Positions 17,188 through 25,417 of a stretch of 64,000 nucleotides of DNA are shown in pieces (position 1 is the first letter of the stretch; each line of letters starts with the position of its first letter). Under the pieces are notes generated by a model, which saw nothing but the letters and a program-made list of their open reading frames with translations, was not told where the DNA came from and did no database searches. The DNA lies in NCBI RefSeq assembly GCF_021266465.1, contig NZ_CP089848.1, forward strand, positions 1,550,001 to 1,614,000, given 5' to 3'. Both the position numbers and the translations under genes were made by a program. This DNA comes from Paralcaligenes sp. KSB-10. GTDB taxonomy: Bacteria; Pseudomonadota; Gammaproteobacteria; Burkholderiales; Burkholderiaceae_B.

Positions 17188-17963
17188 CCGACGCCGTAAT
17201 TACCCATATCGAAGATGCCGTCGCCTGGATAACGCTGAATCGTCCCGATGCGCTGAACGCCATCAACAACGATACTCGGCGGATGTTGCCCGATGCCATC
17301 GATGCGGCCGATGCCAATCCGGATGTACGGGTCATGGTAATCCGCGGCGCAGGGCCGCGCGCATTCTGCGCAGGCGCCGACATCAAAGAGTTCGCCACCG
17401 TCGATGCACCGGCCGCGCATCGCCAGTCGCGCGTGCAGCGCCACTGGATCGCGGCCTTCGATCGCGCCGTCAAACCATTGATTGCGTCGATTCATGGCTA
17501 TTGCCTCGGCGGCGGCCTGGAGATCGCCCTGGCCTGCGATATCCGCATCGCCGCCACTGACGCATCCTTCGGATTCCCCGAAACAAGCCTCGGCATTATC
17601 CCCGCCGCGGGAGGAACGCAGCGCATTACACGAGTGCTGGGAATGGGTGTAGCCCTCGACCTCATTCTTACAGGCGAACGAATCGACGCGCAGCACGCGT
17701 GGTCGATGGGGCTGGTTTCACGCGTGGTCGAACCGGCGGCGCTAAACGAGCTGACGCGCGGCATCGCACAGAAAATTGCCTCCCGGCCGCCGCTCGCCAC
17801 TCAGTTTGCCAAAGAGGCCGTTCACACAGGCGCCGAAATATCTCTGGCGGCCGGCATGCGTCAGGAAACAGACCTGTTCACCCACCTCATCAATACACAG
17901 GACCGCCAGGAAGCCGCCAGGGCTTTCAGCGAAAAGCGCAGCCCCAAATTCACCGGCCGATAA
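17184..17963 (+). CDS. Enoyl-CoA hydratase
   Basis: 259 residues; of the three crotonase-fold proteins in the window, the only one with both catalytic glutamates (Glu113 in GGGLEIAL, Glu133 in GFPETSLG). The oxyanion-hole motifs AFCAGADI and GYCLGGG and the C-terminal AFSEKRSPKF are also intact. A true hydration of a 2-enoyl-CoA is therefore expected, supplying the beta-hydroxyacyl-CoA that an aldolase of the Ltp2 type could cleave. Preceded by AAGGAG and coupled to the DUF35 gene by ATGA overlap. Confidence 0.93.
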   Translation: MTDAVITHIEDAVAWITLNRPDALNAINNDTRRMLPDAIDAADANPDVRVMVIRGAGPRAFCAGADIKEFATVDAPAAHRQSRVQRHWIAAFDRAVKPLIASIHGYCLGGGLEIALACDIRIAATDASFGFPETSLGIIPAAGGTQRITRVLGMGVALDLILTGERIDAQHAWSMGLVSRVVEPAALNELTRGIAQKIASRPPLATQFAKEAVHTGAEISLAAGMRQETDLFTHLINTQDRQEAARAFSEKRSPKFTGR

Positions 17964-17996
17964 ACAATTTCCTATTCAATGCAACACGGAGTTCTC

Positions 17997-18584
17997 ATGA
18001 CAGCAAAATCCATCTATCTAGCACTGGACCTGATAAATGACCTCGTGCACAATGACGGCCCCAACGGCAAGGGGCCGCTGGGCGAACAAATCCGCACGCG
18101 CCAAATCATCAAAAACACCCGCCACGCGCTGGACAAGGCGCGCGCTGCCGGACTACCTATAGGCTACGTGCGTGTCGGCTTTTCCGGCGACTACCTCGAA
18201 TGCCCGCCCGCCTCGCCCATCTTTTCCAAGGCGCGAGAGAACGGCCTTTTCAAGCTGGGGACATGGGGCACTGAAATCCATCCGGACCTGACGCCATCGG
18301 CCGGCGACTTCGACATCGTCAAGCACCGCGTCAGTCCATTCTACGGCACGAACCTGGAACCCATACTGCGCGCGCACGGAATCGGGCGCATCTACCTGGG
18401 CGGCGTTTCATCCAGCGCGGTTGTGCAAGCGACCGTTCGCGAAGCCCACGACAGGGACTATGAGTGCATTGTGCTTGAGGACTGCTGCGCATCCTTTTCT
18501 GGTGAGGATCATGATCAATCCATGACCGCAGTATCCCGCTTCGCAAAACTCACTACCTCTCGCGAGGTCGAATTCCAGCGTTGA
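17997..18584 (+). CDS. Isochorismatase-like hydrolase fold protein without the catalytic Cys
   Basis: 195 residues from ATG 17997 (CGGAG upstream). The Rossmann-like fold signatures of the cysteine hydrolase/isochorismatase superfamily are seen: Asp11 in LALDLINDL, Lys109 in DIVKHRVSPF and the GGVSSSAVVQATVREAHDRDY segment. In amidohydrolase members that segment reads GxxTxxCV with the nucleophilic cysteine; here the aligned residue is Val142. True isochorismatases (EntB, PhzD) also lack the cysteine and hydrolyse vinyl ethers with the aspartate. So it is probably not an amidase; the substrate is unknown. Confidence 0.82.
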   Translation: MTAKSIYLALDLINDLVHNDGPNGKGPLGEQIRTRQIIKNTRHALDKARAAGLPIGYVRVGFSGDYLECPPASPIFSKARENGLFKLGTWGTEIHPDLTPSAGDFDIVKHRVSPFYGTNLEPILRAHGIGRIYLGGVSSSAVVQATVREAHDRDYECIVLEDCCASFSGEDHDQSMTAVSRFAKLTTSREVEFQR

Positions 18585-18633
18585 AGAAAAATCGAACGCA
18601 GTACTTACCGGCAAAAAACAAGGAGACAAAACC

Positions 18634-19632
18634 ATGTTGAAATTACGCAAACTCACACGTCATACACTCACCGCCTGTGGCGTACTGGCGATAGCCGTTG
18701 CCCTGGCCTCCCCTGCGCCATCGGTGGCGAAGGAAGCCTATCCGAACCACTCGATTACAGTCATCAATCCATGGACCGCGGGCGGACCCGCCGATACCGT
18801 GGCGCGGCCGATACTGCAAAAGCTGTCGGAAATGCTGAAACAGCCGGTGGTCCTGGAAAACAAAGCAGGCGCCAACGGCACGATCGGTTCCAATTTTGTC
18901 GCGCATGCGGTTCCCGACGGCTACACCTTGCTGTTTTCGCACGTGGGTCCCATTACCATTAGTCCCGCCGTTCAAAAGCATATGCCCTATGACTCCGTAC
19001 GCGACCTGGCGCCCATCACCCAAGTCGTGTCGGCGCCCACCGTGCTCGTGGTGCGCCCCGACCTGCCTATCCACAATCTGAAAGAGCTGGTCGACTATGC
19101 GCGCGCCCATCCCGGCAAGCTTACATATGGCTCTGTAGGGCCGGGCAGCACGACACACCTGGCGGGAGAAATGCTTGCCAGTATGGCGAACGTCAAGTTG
19201 CTGCATGTGCCCTACAAGGGCGCGGCTCCCGTCGTCACCGACCTGCTTGGAAAGCAGATCGACATGGCATTCCTGAATATCGCCGGAGTGATTCCTTTCC
19301 TGAAGTCCGGCCAAATGCGCGGGATAGCTGTCAGCACCTTGAAACGATCCACCCTGCTGCCCGATCTGCCCGCCATAGCCGAAACGTATCCTGGGTTCGA
19401 AGTCAATTCCTGGTACGGACTCATGGCGCCGGCCAAAACCCCCAAAGCCATCATTGATCTGCTGCAGCGCGATGTTGCCGCAATTCTGAAAATGCCTGAC
19501 ATCGTCAAGACCCTGTCCATGAACGGCCTTGCCCCGGAAGGCACCACGCCCGAGCAATACGCCAAGCAGATCAGCAAGGATCTCGTGCGTTGGAAAGAAG
19601 CCGTGAAAAATGCGGGCTTGCAGCCGCAGTAA
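18634..19632 (+). CDS. Bug/TctC-family periplasmic substrate receptor
   Basis: 332 residues with a signal peptide ending near SPAPSVAKEA and the family motifs YPNHSITVINPWTAGGPADTVARP, VVLENKAGANGTIGSNFVA, DGYTLLFSHVGPI, YDSVRDLAPITQ and LPAIAE. AAGGAGACAAAACC precedes the ATG. First of three receptors in this array; it presumably presents a carboxylated catabolic substrate to an unlinked TctAB permease or to a sensor, since no such partner is visible nearby. Confidence 0.93.
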   Translation: MLKLRKLTRHTLTACGVLAIAVALASPAPSVAKEAYPNHSITVINPWTAGGPADTVARPILQKLSEMLKQPVVLENKAGANGTIGSNFVAHAVPDGYTLLFSHVGPITISPAVQKHMPYDSVRDLAPITQVVSAPTVLVVRPDLPIHNLKELVDYARAHPGKLTYGSVGPGSTTHLAGEMLASMANVKLLHVPYKGAAPVVTDLLGKQIDMAFLNIAGVIPFLKSGQMRGIAVSTLKRSTLLPDLPAIAETYPGFEVNSWYGLMAPAKTPKAIIDLLQRDVAAILKMPDIVKTLSMNGLAPEGTTPEQYAKQISKDLVRWKEAVKNAGLQPQ

Positions 19633-19793
19633 TTTCCCTAGCTGTCATTGTATTAACCCACCAGGAGACGGGTCACCCAATGCTTGCGCAAGAGACGACA
19701 AACGCGACGGCAAACAAGCCGGGTATAAAGCCGCAGCATACGGCTCGCCACATCAAATCGTCTCTGGCAATCGGAGGGTGTCCTATAACAATC

Positions 19794-20789
19794 ATGACAT
19801 GCATACATCTCGTCCGCAGCTTCACCTTGGCATTGGCGGCAATGGGCGCTACGCTGACGGCCAGTTCGGCTGCCGCCAAATCAGACTCCTACCCCTCACA
19901 TCCCGTTAAAATCATCGTGCCCTATCCGCCCGGTGGTCCAGCCGATATCGTGGCGCGCGCCCTGTCGGCAAAAATGGGCGCAAGCATGGGCCAGACTTTT
20001 GTGGTCGAAAACCGTTCCGGCGCCGGCGGCAATATCGGCACAGAGGAAGTAGCACGAGCCGTGCCGGATGGCTACACGCTGCTTTTAGGCACCAACGGGC
20101 CGCTGGTCGTCAACGTCAGCCTTTATGACAAGTTGCCATTCAATCCACTCAAGGATTTCGCTCCCATCTCGCAGGTAGCCACGATTCCTTTGGTCCTTCT
20201 GGCTCATCCGTCCGTACCGGTCAACTCGGTACAGGAACTCATCGCCTACGCCAAGGCCCACCCCGGCAAGCTTACGTATGCCTCTTCGGGCATGGGTTCG
20301 GGCGGCCATCTTGCCGGCGCGCTGCTGGCTTCGATGGCGGGCATCGACATCATCCATGTTCCATACCGCGGCGTCGCTCCGGCCACGACCGATCTGCTGG
20401 CCGGACACGTCAATTTCATGGTAGGAGGCTTACTGGCGGCGTTGCCTTCGCTGAAGAGCGGTTCGCTGAAAGCACTGGCGGTAGTCACTCCGCAGCGCTC
20501 CGTGCTGGAGCCCGGCATACCCACCGTGGCGGAATCGGGCCTGCCAGGTTTTGAAATCGTATCGTGGTATGGCGTGCTCGCCCCGGGCGGCACACCCAAA
20601 CCCATTATCGATAAGCTGCACGACGCGATCATCGCCGCGCTGCAAAAACCCGATGTGGATGACATGCTCTTCAAAAAGGGCGGCCTGGAAAAAGTCGCCG
20701 GTACGCCGCAGCAATTCACCGCAACACTGCAACGCGAAATTCCGCAGTATGCGCGCATCGTCAAGCTGACAGGTGCCAAGGCCAACTGA
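19794..20789 (+). CDS. Bug/TctC-family periplasmic substrate receptor
   Basis: 331 residues from ATG 19794, chosen because it gives a proper Sec signal (CIHLVRSFTLALAAMGATL, cleavage near SSAAA). An earlier in-frame ATG at 19680 has a better-placed AGGAG but would put 38 polar residues ahead of the signal, which is unlikely for an exported protein. Body motifs: YPSHPVKIIVPYPPGGPADIVARA, VVENRSGAGGNIGTEEVA, DGYTLLLGTNGPL, FNPLKDFAPISQ. The 160 bases between this gene and the previous receptor contain no other gene. Confidence 0.9.
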   Translation: MTCIHLVRSFTLALAAMGATLTASSAAAKSDSYPSHPVKIIVPYPPGGPADIVARALSAKMGASMGQTFVVENRSGAGGNIGTEEVARAVPDGYTLLLGTNGPLVVNVSLYDKLPFNPLKDFAPISQVATIPLVLLAHPSVPVNSVQELIAYAKAHPGKLTYASSGMGSGGHLAGALLASMAGIDIIHVPYRGVAPATTDLLAGHVNFMVGGLLAALPSLKSGSLKALAVVTPQRSVLEPGIPTVAESGLPGFEIVSWYGVLAPGGTPKPIIDKLHDAIIAALQKPDVDDMLFKKGGLEKVAGTPQQFTATLQREIPQYARIVKLTGAKAN

Positions 20790-20814
20790 ACGCCACCGCA
20801 AAGGAGATCGACCC

Positions 20815-21606
20815 ATGAGCATAAAAATCTGGTATCAATCCATGGCACCGCTAGGCGGCCTGCCATGCTATGTAGAAGCCCTGCAGCGCCATGCCAGCCA
20901 GACCTGCGGCGACGAGGTCGCGGTCACATTCAACGGCGCTTCCGAATCCTGGTACGGACAACGCACACCGGCCGAAATGCTCAAATTTCCGTATGTAAAA
21001 CACATCATCCAGCGCGAAGCCATCGACTTCTGCCGCAAAGCGGAATCCGAAGGCTATGACGCTGTCATACTCGGCAGCTTCAGCGAGCCTTTCCTGGCCG
21101 AGATCCGGTCACTGCTCGACATTCCCGTGGTGTCCATGCCGGAAAGCGCACTGCTGGTCGCCTGTTCTCTGGCCGAACAGTTCGCCCTGGTACCGCTGGC
21201 CCCGGCCGGTGTAAGGCGAGTGCGTGCGCTGGTGCGGCGCCATGGCCTAGAGGGCCGGGTCTGCGGCATCGAGGCCTTGTCGGCGCCGGTCACCGAAGCC
21301 CAACTGGAAGCGGCCTTCGATGCGCCGCAGGAAGTCATCGAAGATTTCGAAACCGTGGCGCGCAGGCTGGTGGAAGCTGGCGCCGATCTGGTTATTCCTG
21401 CCGAAGGTGTGATCAGCGAATTACTGTACTGGAATGGGGTACGCCGGATCGACGAAGCCGCCGTCATGGACTGTATCGGAACCAGCCTGGCCTATGCCTG
21501 CATGCTGGTGCGCCTGAAACGCACCAGCGGACTCGGTGTGGGACGCCGCTGGGGTTATTGCCGGCCGCCCGACGAAATATTGCAGGCACTCGGCGCATCG
21601 CGCTAG
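20815..21606 (+). CDS. Asp/Glu racemase-superfamily protein lacking both catalytic Cys
   Basis: 263 residues from ATG 20815 (AAAGGAGATCG upstream). The sequence has the two-lobe racemase layout of hydantoin/aspartate racemases: GYDAVILGSFSEPFL, DIPVVSMPESALLVA, EQFALVPLAP and GADLVIPAEGVISELLY. In racemases the first segment carries a cysteine (CFxDP-like) and the second another (GCxG-like); here Ser88 and Glu197 stand there. Racemisation by the two-cysteine mechanism is excluded if the alignment is right. It may be a decarboxylase, isomerase or binding protein. Sits between a Bug receptor and a flavoprotein gene in the array. Confidence 0.8.
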   Translation: MSIKIWYQSMAPLGGLPCYVEALQRHASQTCGDEVAVTFNGASESWYGQRTPAEMLKFPYVKHIIQREAIDFCRKAESEGYDAVILGSFSEPFLAEIRSLLDIPVVSMPESALLVACSLAEQFALVPLAPAGVRRVRALVRRHGLEGRVCGIEALSAPVTEAQLEAAFDAPQEVIEDFETVARRLVEAGADLVIPAEGVISELLYWNGVRRIDEAAVMDCIGTSLAYACMLVRLKRTSGLGVGRRWGYCRPPDEILQALGASR

Positions 21607-21701
21607 CAAGCGTCGCGCATCGACCAGCACAGCCTCACACAGCGACCGTCACGGCGATTTCATAATTTGCACATCGAATCAATGATATTCAGGAGATTAC
21701 T

Positions 21702-23117
21702 TTGTATACAGCCGCCCGTCCCGACGCCAATTCGCCCAGTCAAGGAACAATGGAAGAAACAGATGTCATCGTGTGTGGCGGAGGGTTGGCCGGATATTGT
21801 GCGGCCGCCGCGGCATTGGAACGCGACAAACGAGTAATCCTGCTGGAAAAACTTGCGGCGACGGGCGGCAGCACCGTCATCAGCGGTGGAGCCATGGCGT
21901 TCGCCGGCACCGATGAGCAAGGCGAAGCCGGCATCTCCGATTCCAATTCCCTGTTGCTGTCCGACTTGAAGGCAATGGGAGAACACCACAACGACGTCAG
22001 TCTTCTCGAAGCCTATGTTGCCGCTCAACTCGATACCTACTTTTGGCTCAAGCGCCTGGGTGTGCAATTCCAATCAGTTCAGCTTGGCGGCGGCCAATCG
22101 GTGCCCCGCTCGAATCGGGTCGACACCCGCCAGATGATGGAGGCGCTCGATAAACAGGCCCAGGCCTCGCAGCGCTTCGAACTGCGCTGCAACACACAGG
22201 CGCTACGCTTGCACCGGATGGAAGACGGCGGCATGGAGGTCATCGTATCGTCCGCCGGCGGGCCATCCTATGCGCTGCATGCTCGAGGCGGCGTGGTGCT
22301 GGCCACAGGCGGATTTTCACGAAGCGAAGAATGGCTGGGCGTGTTTGCGCCAGCGCAGATCAAAGCCCTGCGCATCGGCGGCCCGGGCAATACCGGCGAT
22401 GGCCTCAGGATGGGTATGGCGCTTGGCGCCAATCTGCGCGACATGGGCTTCATCAAGGGAACATTCGGGGTACATCCCTCCGCCGAAGCAGAGGAACGTC
22501 TCCTGATCCATCCCATCTTCAAAGGGGCGATCGCCGTCAACGCGAACGGCCGACGCTTCGTCGACGAATCGGTTTCATACAAAATCAGCGGCGACGCATG
22601 CCTTGCCCAGCCCGATGGCATGGCCTACCAGATATTCGACGAAGGCATCATGGATCTGTCGGTTCCTGGCGTTACCACCTCGGACTTCCGCTCGGCGCTC
22701 AGCTCCGGCCATCTGATCCAGGCCGACTCCATTGCGACGCTGGCCGAGCGCATAAATATCGATCCCGCAGCGCTCCTGTCCACCCTGGACCAGTACAACG
22801 GCGACGTCGAGCGGGGCCGCGACACACAATTCGGCCGCGATGGGCTGGCGAATCACTATGGCAAATTGCGAAAAATCGACCAGCCTCCTTTCTACGCCTA
22901 TCCGTCGACATCCGCCGTGCTGGCCACTTACGCCGGACTCGCCGTCGATAGCAAAGCGCGCGTGATTGACGTCTACGGACAGCCTATCGACGGCCTTTTC
23001 GCAGCCGGCGAATTGATGGGTGGATTTCACGGCGCCGCGTATATGACCGGCTCGTCGCTGGGTAAAAGCGCCGTCTTTGGCCGCATAGCGGGCAACAATG
23101 CCGCCGCGTCCTGTTGA
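21702..23117 (+). CDS. FAD-dependent oxidoreductase of the fumarate reductase flavoprotein family
   Basis: 471 residues from TTG 21702, supported by AGGAG eight bases upstream; the homology proper begins at residue 17. FAD-binding motif VIVCGGGLAGYCAAAAALERDKRVILLEK near the N-terminus, GGSTVISGGAMAFAG, and a C-terminal GLFAAGELMGGFHGAAYMTGSSLGKSAVFGRIAG closing the flavin site. NANGRRFVDES includes an arginine of the capping domain. No haem motif or other redox domain is seen. Relatives include tricarballylate dehydrogenase, ketosteroid dehydrogenases and fumarate reductases; oxidation or reduction of a C=C bond adjacent to a carbonyl or carboxylate is expected. Confidence 0.88.
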   Translation: MYTAARPDANSPSQGTMEETDVIVCGGGLAGYCAAAAALERDKRVILLEKLAATGGSTVISGGAMAFAGTDEQGEAGISDSNSLLLSDLKAMGEHHNDVSLLEAYVAAQLDTYFWLKRLGVQFQSVQLGGGQSVPRSNRVDTRQMMEALDKQAQASQRFELRCNTQALRLHRMEDGGMEVIVSSAGGPSYALHARGGVVLATGGFSRSEEWLGVFAPAQIKALRIGGPGNTGDGLRMGMALGANLRDMGFIKGTFGVHPSAEAEERLLIHPIFKGAIAVNANGRRFVDESVSYKISGDACLAQPDGMAYQIFDEGIMDLSVPGVTTSDFRSALSSGHLIQADSIATLAERINIDPAALLSTLDQYNGDVERGRDTQFGRDGLANHYGKLRKIDQPPFYAYPSTSAVLATYAGLAVDSKARVIDVYGQPIDGLFAAGELMGGFHGAAYMTGSSLGKSAVFGRIAGNNAAASC

Positions 23118-23187
23118 GTGAGTTTTTTTGCATGAAGTAAAAACCCCGAGTATCGCTTCGATCGATCAAGACAAGGAGACATCAACT

Positions 23188-24177
23188 ATGAAATCCCGTT
23201 TCTGGAAAACTCAACTATTCGGCCTGGCCTGCCTGGCCGCGGCAGCTATGCCGGCAAGCGCGGCCACTGATGCCGGTACCTACCCATCCAAGCCCATCCA
23301 TCTGGTGCTTCCCTTTCCTCCAGGCGGCCCCACCGATACCGTATCACGCGCTCTTGGAGACAAGTTGAGCAAGGCCTGGAACGTCCCTGTAATCATCGAA
23401 AACCGGCCAGGCGGAAACTCCTTCATCGCAACCGATGCGGTCGCTCACGCCCAGGCAGATGGATACACCTTGCTGGTCGCGTTTTTCGGCACACTGGTGG
23501 TGAACCCCAGTCTCTACGACAAATTGCCATACGATCCCGTCAAGGATTTCGCACCGGTCACGACCGTCGCAAACCTGCCCTTGATGCTCGTCGTCAATCC
23601 GAAGTCCCCCATTCATTCAATCAAGCAGCTTATCGATCTATCGAAAGCCACCCCCAATCGGTTTACCTTCGCATCGGGAGGAGCCGGCCAAGGCGCCCAC
23701 CTAGCAGGTGAAATGCTCAAGAACATGGCCGGCATATCCATGATTCATGTTCCTTACAAAGGCAATGCGCCCGCTGTCATGGATCTTCTGGGCAACCATG
23801 TGGACATGCTGTTCGATGGCATGACCTCGTCGCTGCCCTATGTAAAAAACGGCCGCCTCCGCCCGATAGCGGTCTCCACGCTAAAGCGCGCTTCGGCCAT
23901 GCCGGATCTCCCGACCGTGGCCGAATCGGGCCTGCCGGGCTTTGACGTCGGATCCTGGTTTGGCATTCTCGCACCGGCCCATACTCCTCAGCCTGTTATT
24001 GCAAAGCTGAATGCCGAGTTGGTACAAATCATCAACAGCCAGGATTTCAAGACTCTGCTGGGCACACTGGGCCTGGACCCCATGTCTTCGACGCCGGAAG
24101 AATTTGTCGCGTACATGAAACAGGAAACAAGCAAATGGGCAAAGGTGGTGCACGACGCTCATATCAAGATCGACTAA
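23188..24177 (+). CDS. Bug/TctC-family periplasmic substrate receptor
   Basis: 329 residues from ATG 23188 (CAAGGAGACATCAACT upstream), with a signal peptide ending at AMPASAA. Motifs YPSKPIHLVLPFPPGGPTDTVSRAL, VIIENRPGGNSFIATDAVA, DGYTLLVAFFGTLVVNP, YDPVKDFAPVTT and LPTVAESGLPG place it clearly in the family. Third receptor of the array; it and the previous one share the LPTVAESGLPGF type of C-lobe signature and may be paralogues with related ligands. Confidence 0.93.
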   Translation: MKSRFWKTQLFGLACLAAAAMPASAATDAGTYPSKPIHLVLPFPPGGPTDTVSRALGDKLSKAWNVPVIIENRPGGNSFIATDAVAHAQADGYTLLVAFFGTLVVNPSLYDKLPYDPVKDFAPVTTVANLPLMLVVNPKSPIHSIKQLIDLSKATPNRFTFASGGAGQGAHLAGEMLKNMAGISMIHVPYKGNAPAVMDLLGNHVDMLFDGMTSSLPYVKNGRLRPIAVSTLKRASAMPDLPTVAESGLPGFDVGSWFGILAPAHTPQPVIAKLNAELVQIINSQDFKTLLGTLGLDPMSSTPEEFVAYMKQETSKWAKVVHDAHIKID

Positions 24178-24190
24178 TAACTAATAGGTA

Positions 24191-24221
24191 CAGCGCCCGC
24201 CTCTCACAAGGCCGGGCGCTG
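24191..24221 (+). terminator. GC-rich hairpin after the third Bug receptor of the array
   Basis: CAGCGCCCG (24191-24199) pairs with CGGGCGCTG (24213-24221) as a perfect nine-base stem 14 bases after the stop codon. No T-run follows, so termination would be partial or need Rho. It probably marks the end of the main transcript before the MBL-fold gene. Confidence 0.4.
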
Positions 24222-24324
24222 CACGCGGACATGAATCATCAATCGGCTTCCCTGAGTGCCTCACCACAATTTACTTTACACTGACCAACACGAGCCAATA
24301 CCCCATTAAAGCGGAGCCCCTCCA

Positions 24325-25398
24325 ATGGTCGAAGCCCACAACGAAGCCAAGAAAAACAACCGGCCAACCCTGGTTTATCCCTGCGGGGACGCACCCGAAC
24401 CCGGCGCGGTTCGAGAAATAGCGCCTGGGGTTTTATGGATACGCATGCCCATGCCCTTTGTGCTCACGCATATCAACCTGTGGGCGCTGGAAGACGGTGA
24501 TGGCTGGACCATCGTTGACACGGGCCTGCAGACCAGCGACACGACGGCGGCATGGGGAAAACTGTTTTCCGGCCCGCTGGGTGCGAAAAGAGCCAGCCGT
24601 GTTCTGGTCACTCACATGCACCCCGATCATGTCGGCATGGCAGGCTGGCTGACCCGCAAGTTCGGCTGCCGCTTGTGGATGACTCGCCTGGAATACCTGA
24701 CGTGCCGCACACTCGTGGCCGACACCGGGCGGGAGGCGCCCGAAGACGGCATCCGCTTCTACCGCCAGGCTGGCTGGAGCGAACATTCCATCGAAAATTA
24801 TCGAGCACGGTTCGGCAATTTTGGAAAAATGACGCATGCCCTACCAGACAGCTATCGGCGTCTGCAGGACGGCGAATCCCTGAACATAGGCAGCCATCAA
24901 TGGAAAGTGGTCGTGGGCAACGGCCATTCGCCTGAACATGCCTGCCTGTATTGTCCCGATCTCAAACTCCTTATATCGGGCGACCAGGTTCTACCCCGCA
25001 TTTCATCGAATGTATCGGTGTTTCCGACCGAGCCCGACGCCGATCCCATGGGAGACTGGCTGGCCTCGCTTGAAAAACTGAAGAAGGAAGTTCCCAACGA
25101 TGTGCTCGTGCTGCCGGCCCACAACGAACCCTTCCGAGGCTTGCATGAACGCCTCGATTATCTCGAATCCAGCCAGCTGGACGCGCTTGAACGATTGCGT
25201 GCGGTATTGCGGCAACCGCAGCGCGCGGTGGATGTCTTCCCGACCTTATTTTCCCGGCCCATCACTGCCGCCGATCACAGTCAGCTCAGTCTGGCCACAG
25301 GTGAAAGCGTCGCCCATTTGAATTACCTGATCCGGCGGAGTGAAGCCGTGATGCAGTTGGATGGCGAGGGAGTCGCCTGGTATCGCGCTGCAAGCTAA
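24325..25398 (+). CDS. MBL-fold metallo-hydrolase with C-terminal winged-helix domain
   Basis: 357 residues. Metal ligands of the metallo-beta-lactamase fold are complete: THMHPDH (His97, His99, Asp101, His102), His201 in GNGHSPEH, Asp220 in LISGDQ and His266 in LPAHNEP. Residues from about 275 on resemble the winged-helix tail found in LACTB2-like and related thioester or phosphoester hydrolases. A CoA-thioesterase or lactonase role beside the catabolic array would fit but is not shown. A GGAG ribosome site is present; the gene converges on the response regulator gene with 19 bases between. Confidence 0.88.
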   Translation: MVEAHNEAKKNNRPTLVYPCGDAPEPGAVREIAPGVLWIRMPMPFVLTHINLWALEDGDGWTIVDTGLQTSDTTAAWGKLFSGPLGAKRASRVLVTHMHPDHVGMAGWLTRKFGCRLWMTRLEYLTCRTLVADTGREAPEDGIRFYRQAGWSEHSIENYRARFGNFGKMTHALPDSYRRLQDGESLNIGSHQWKVVVGNGHSPEHACLYCPDLKLLISGDQVLPRISSNVSVFPTEPDADPMGDWLASLEKLKKEVPNDVLVLPAHNEPFRGLHERLDYLESSQLDALERLRAVLRQPQRAVDVFPTLFSRPITAADHSQLSLATGESVAHLNYLIRRSEAVMQLDGEGVAWYRAAS

Positions 25399-25417
25399 TG
25401 TCTTAACACGCCGCGTA

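Noticed and set aside
17997-18584. Naming the isochorismatase-fold protein as nicotinamidase or N-carbamoylsarcosine amidase
   Set aside because: The nucleophilic cysteine needed by those enzymes is replaced by valine.
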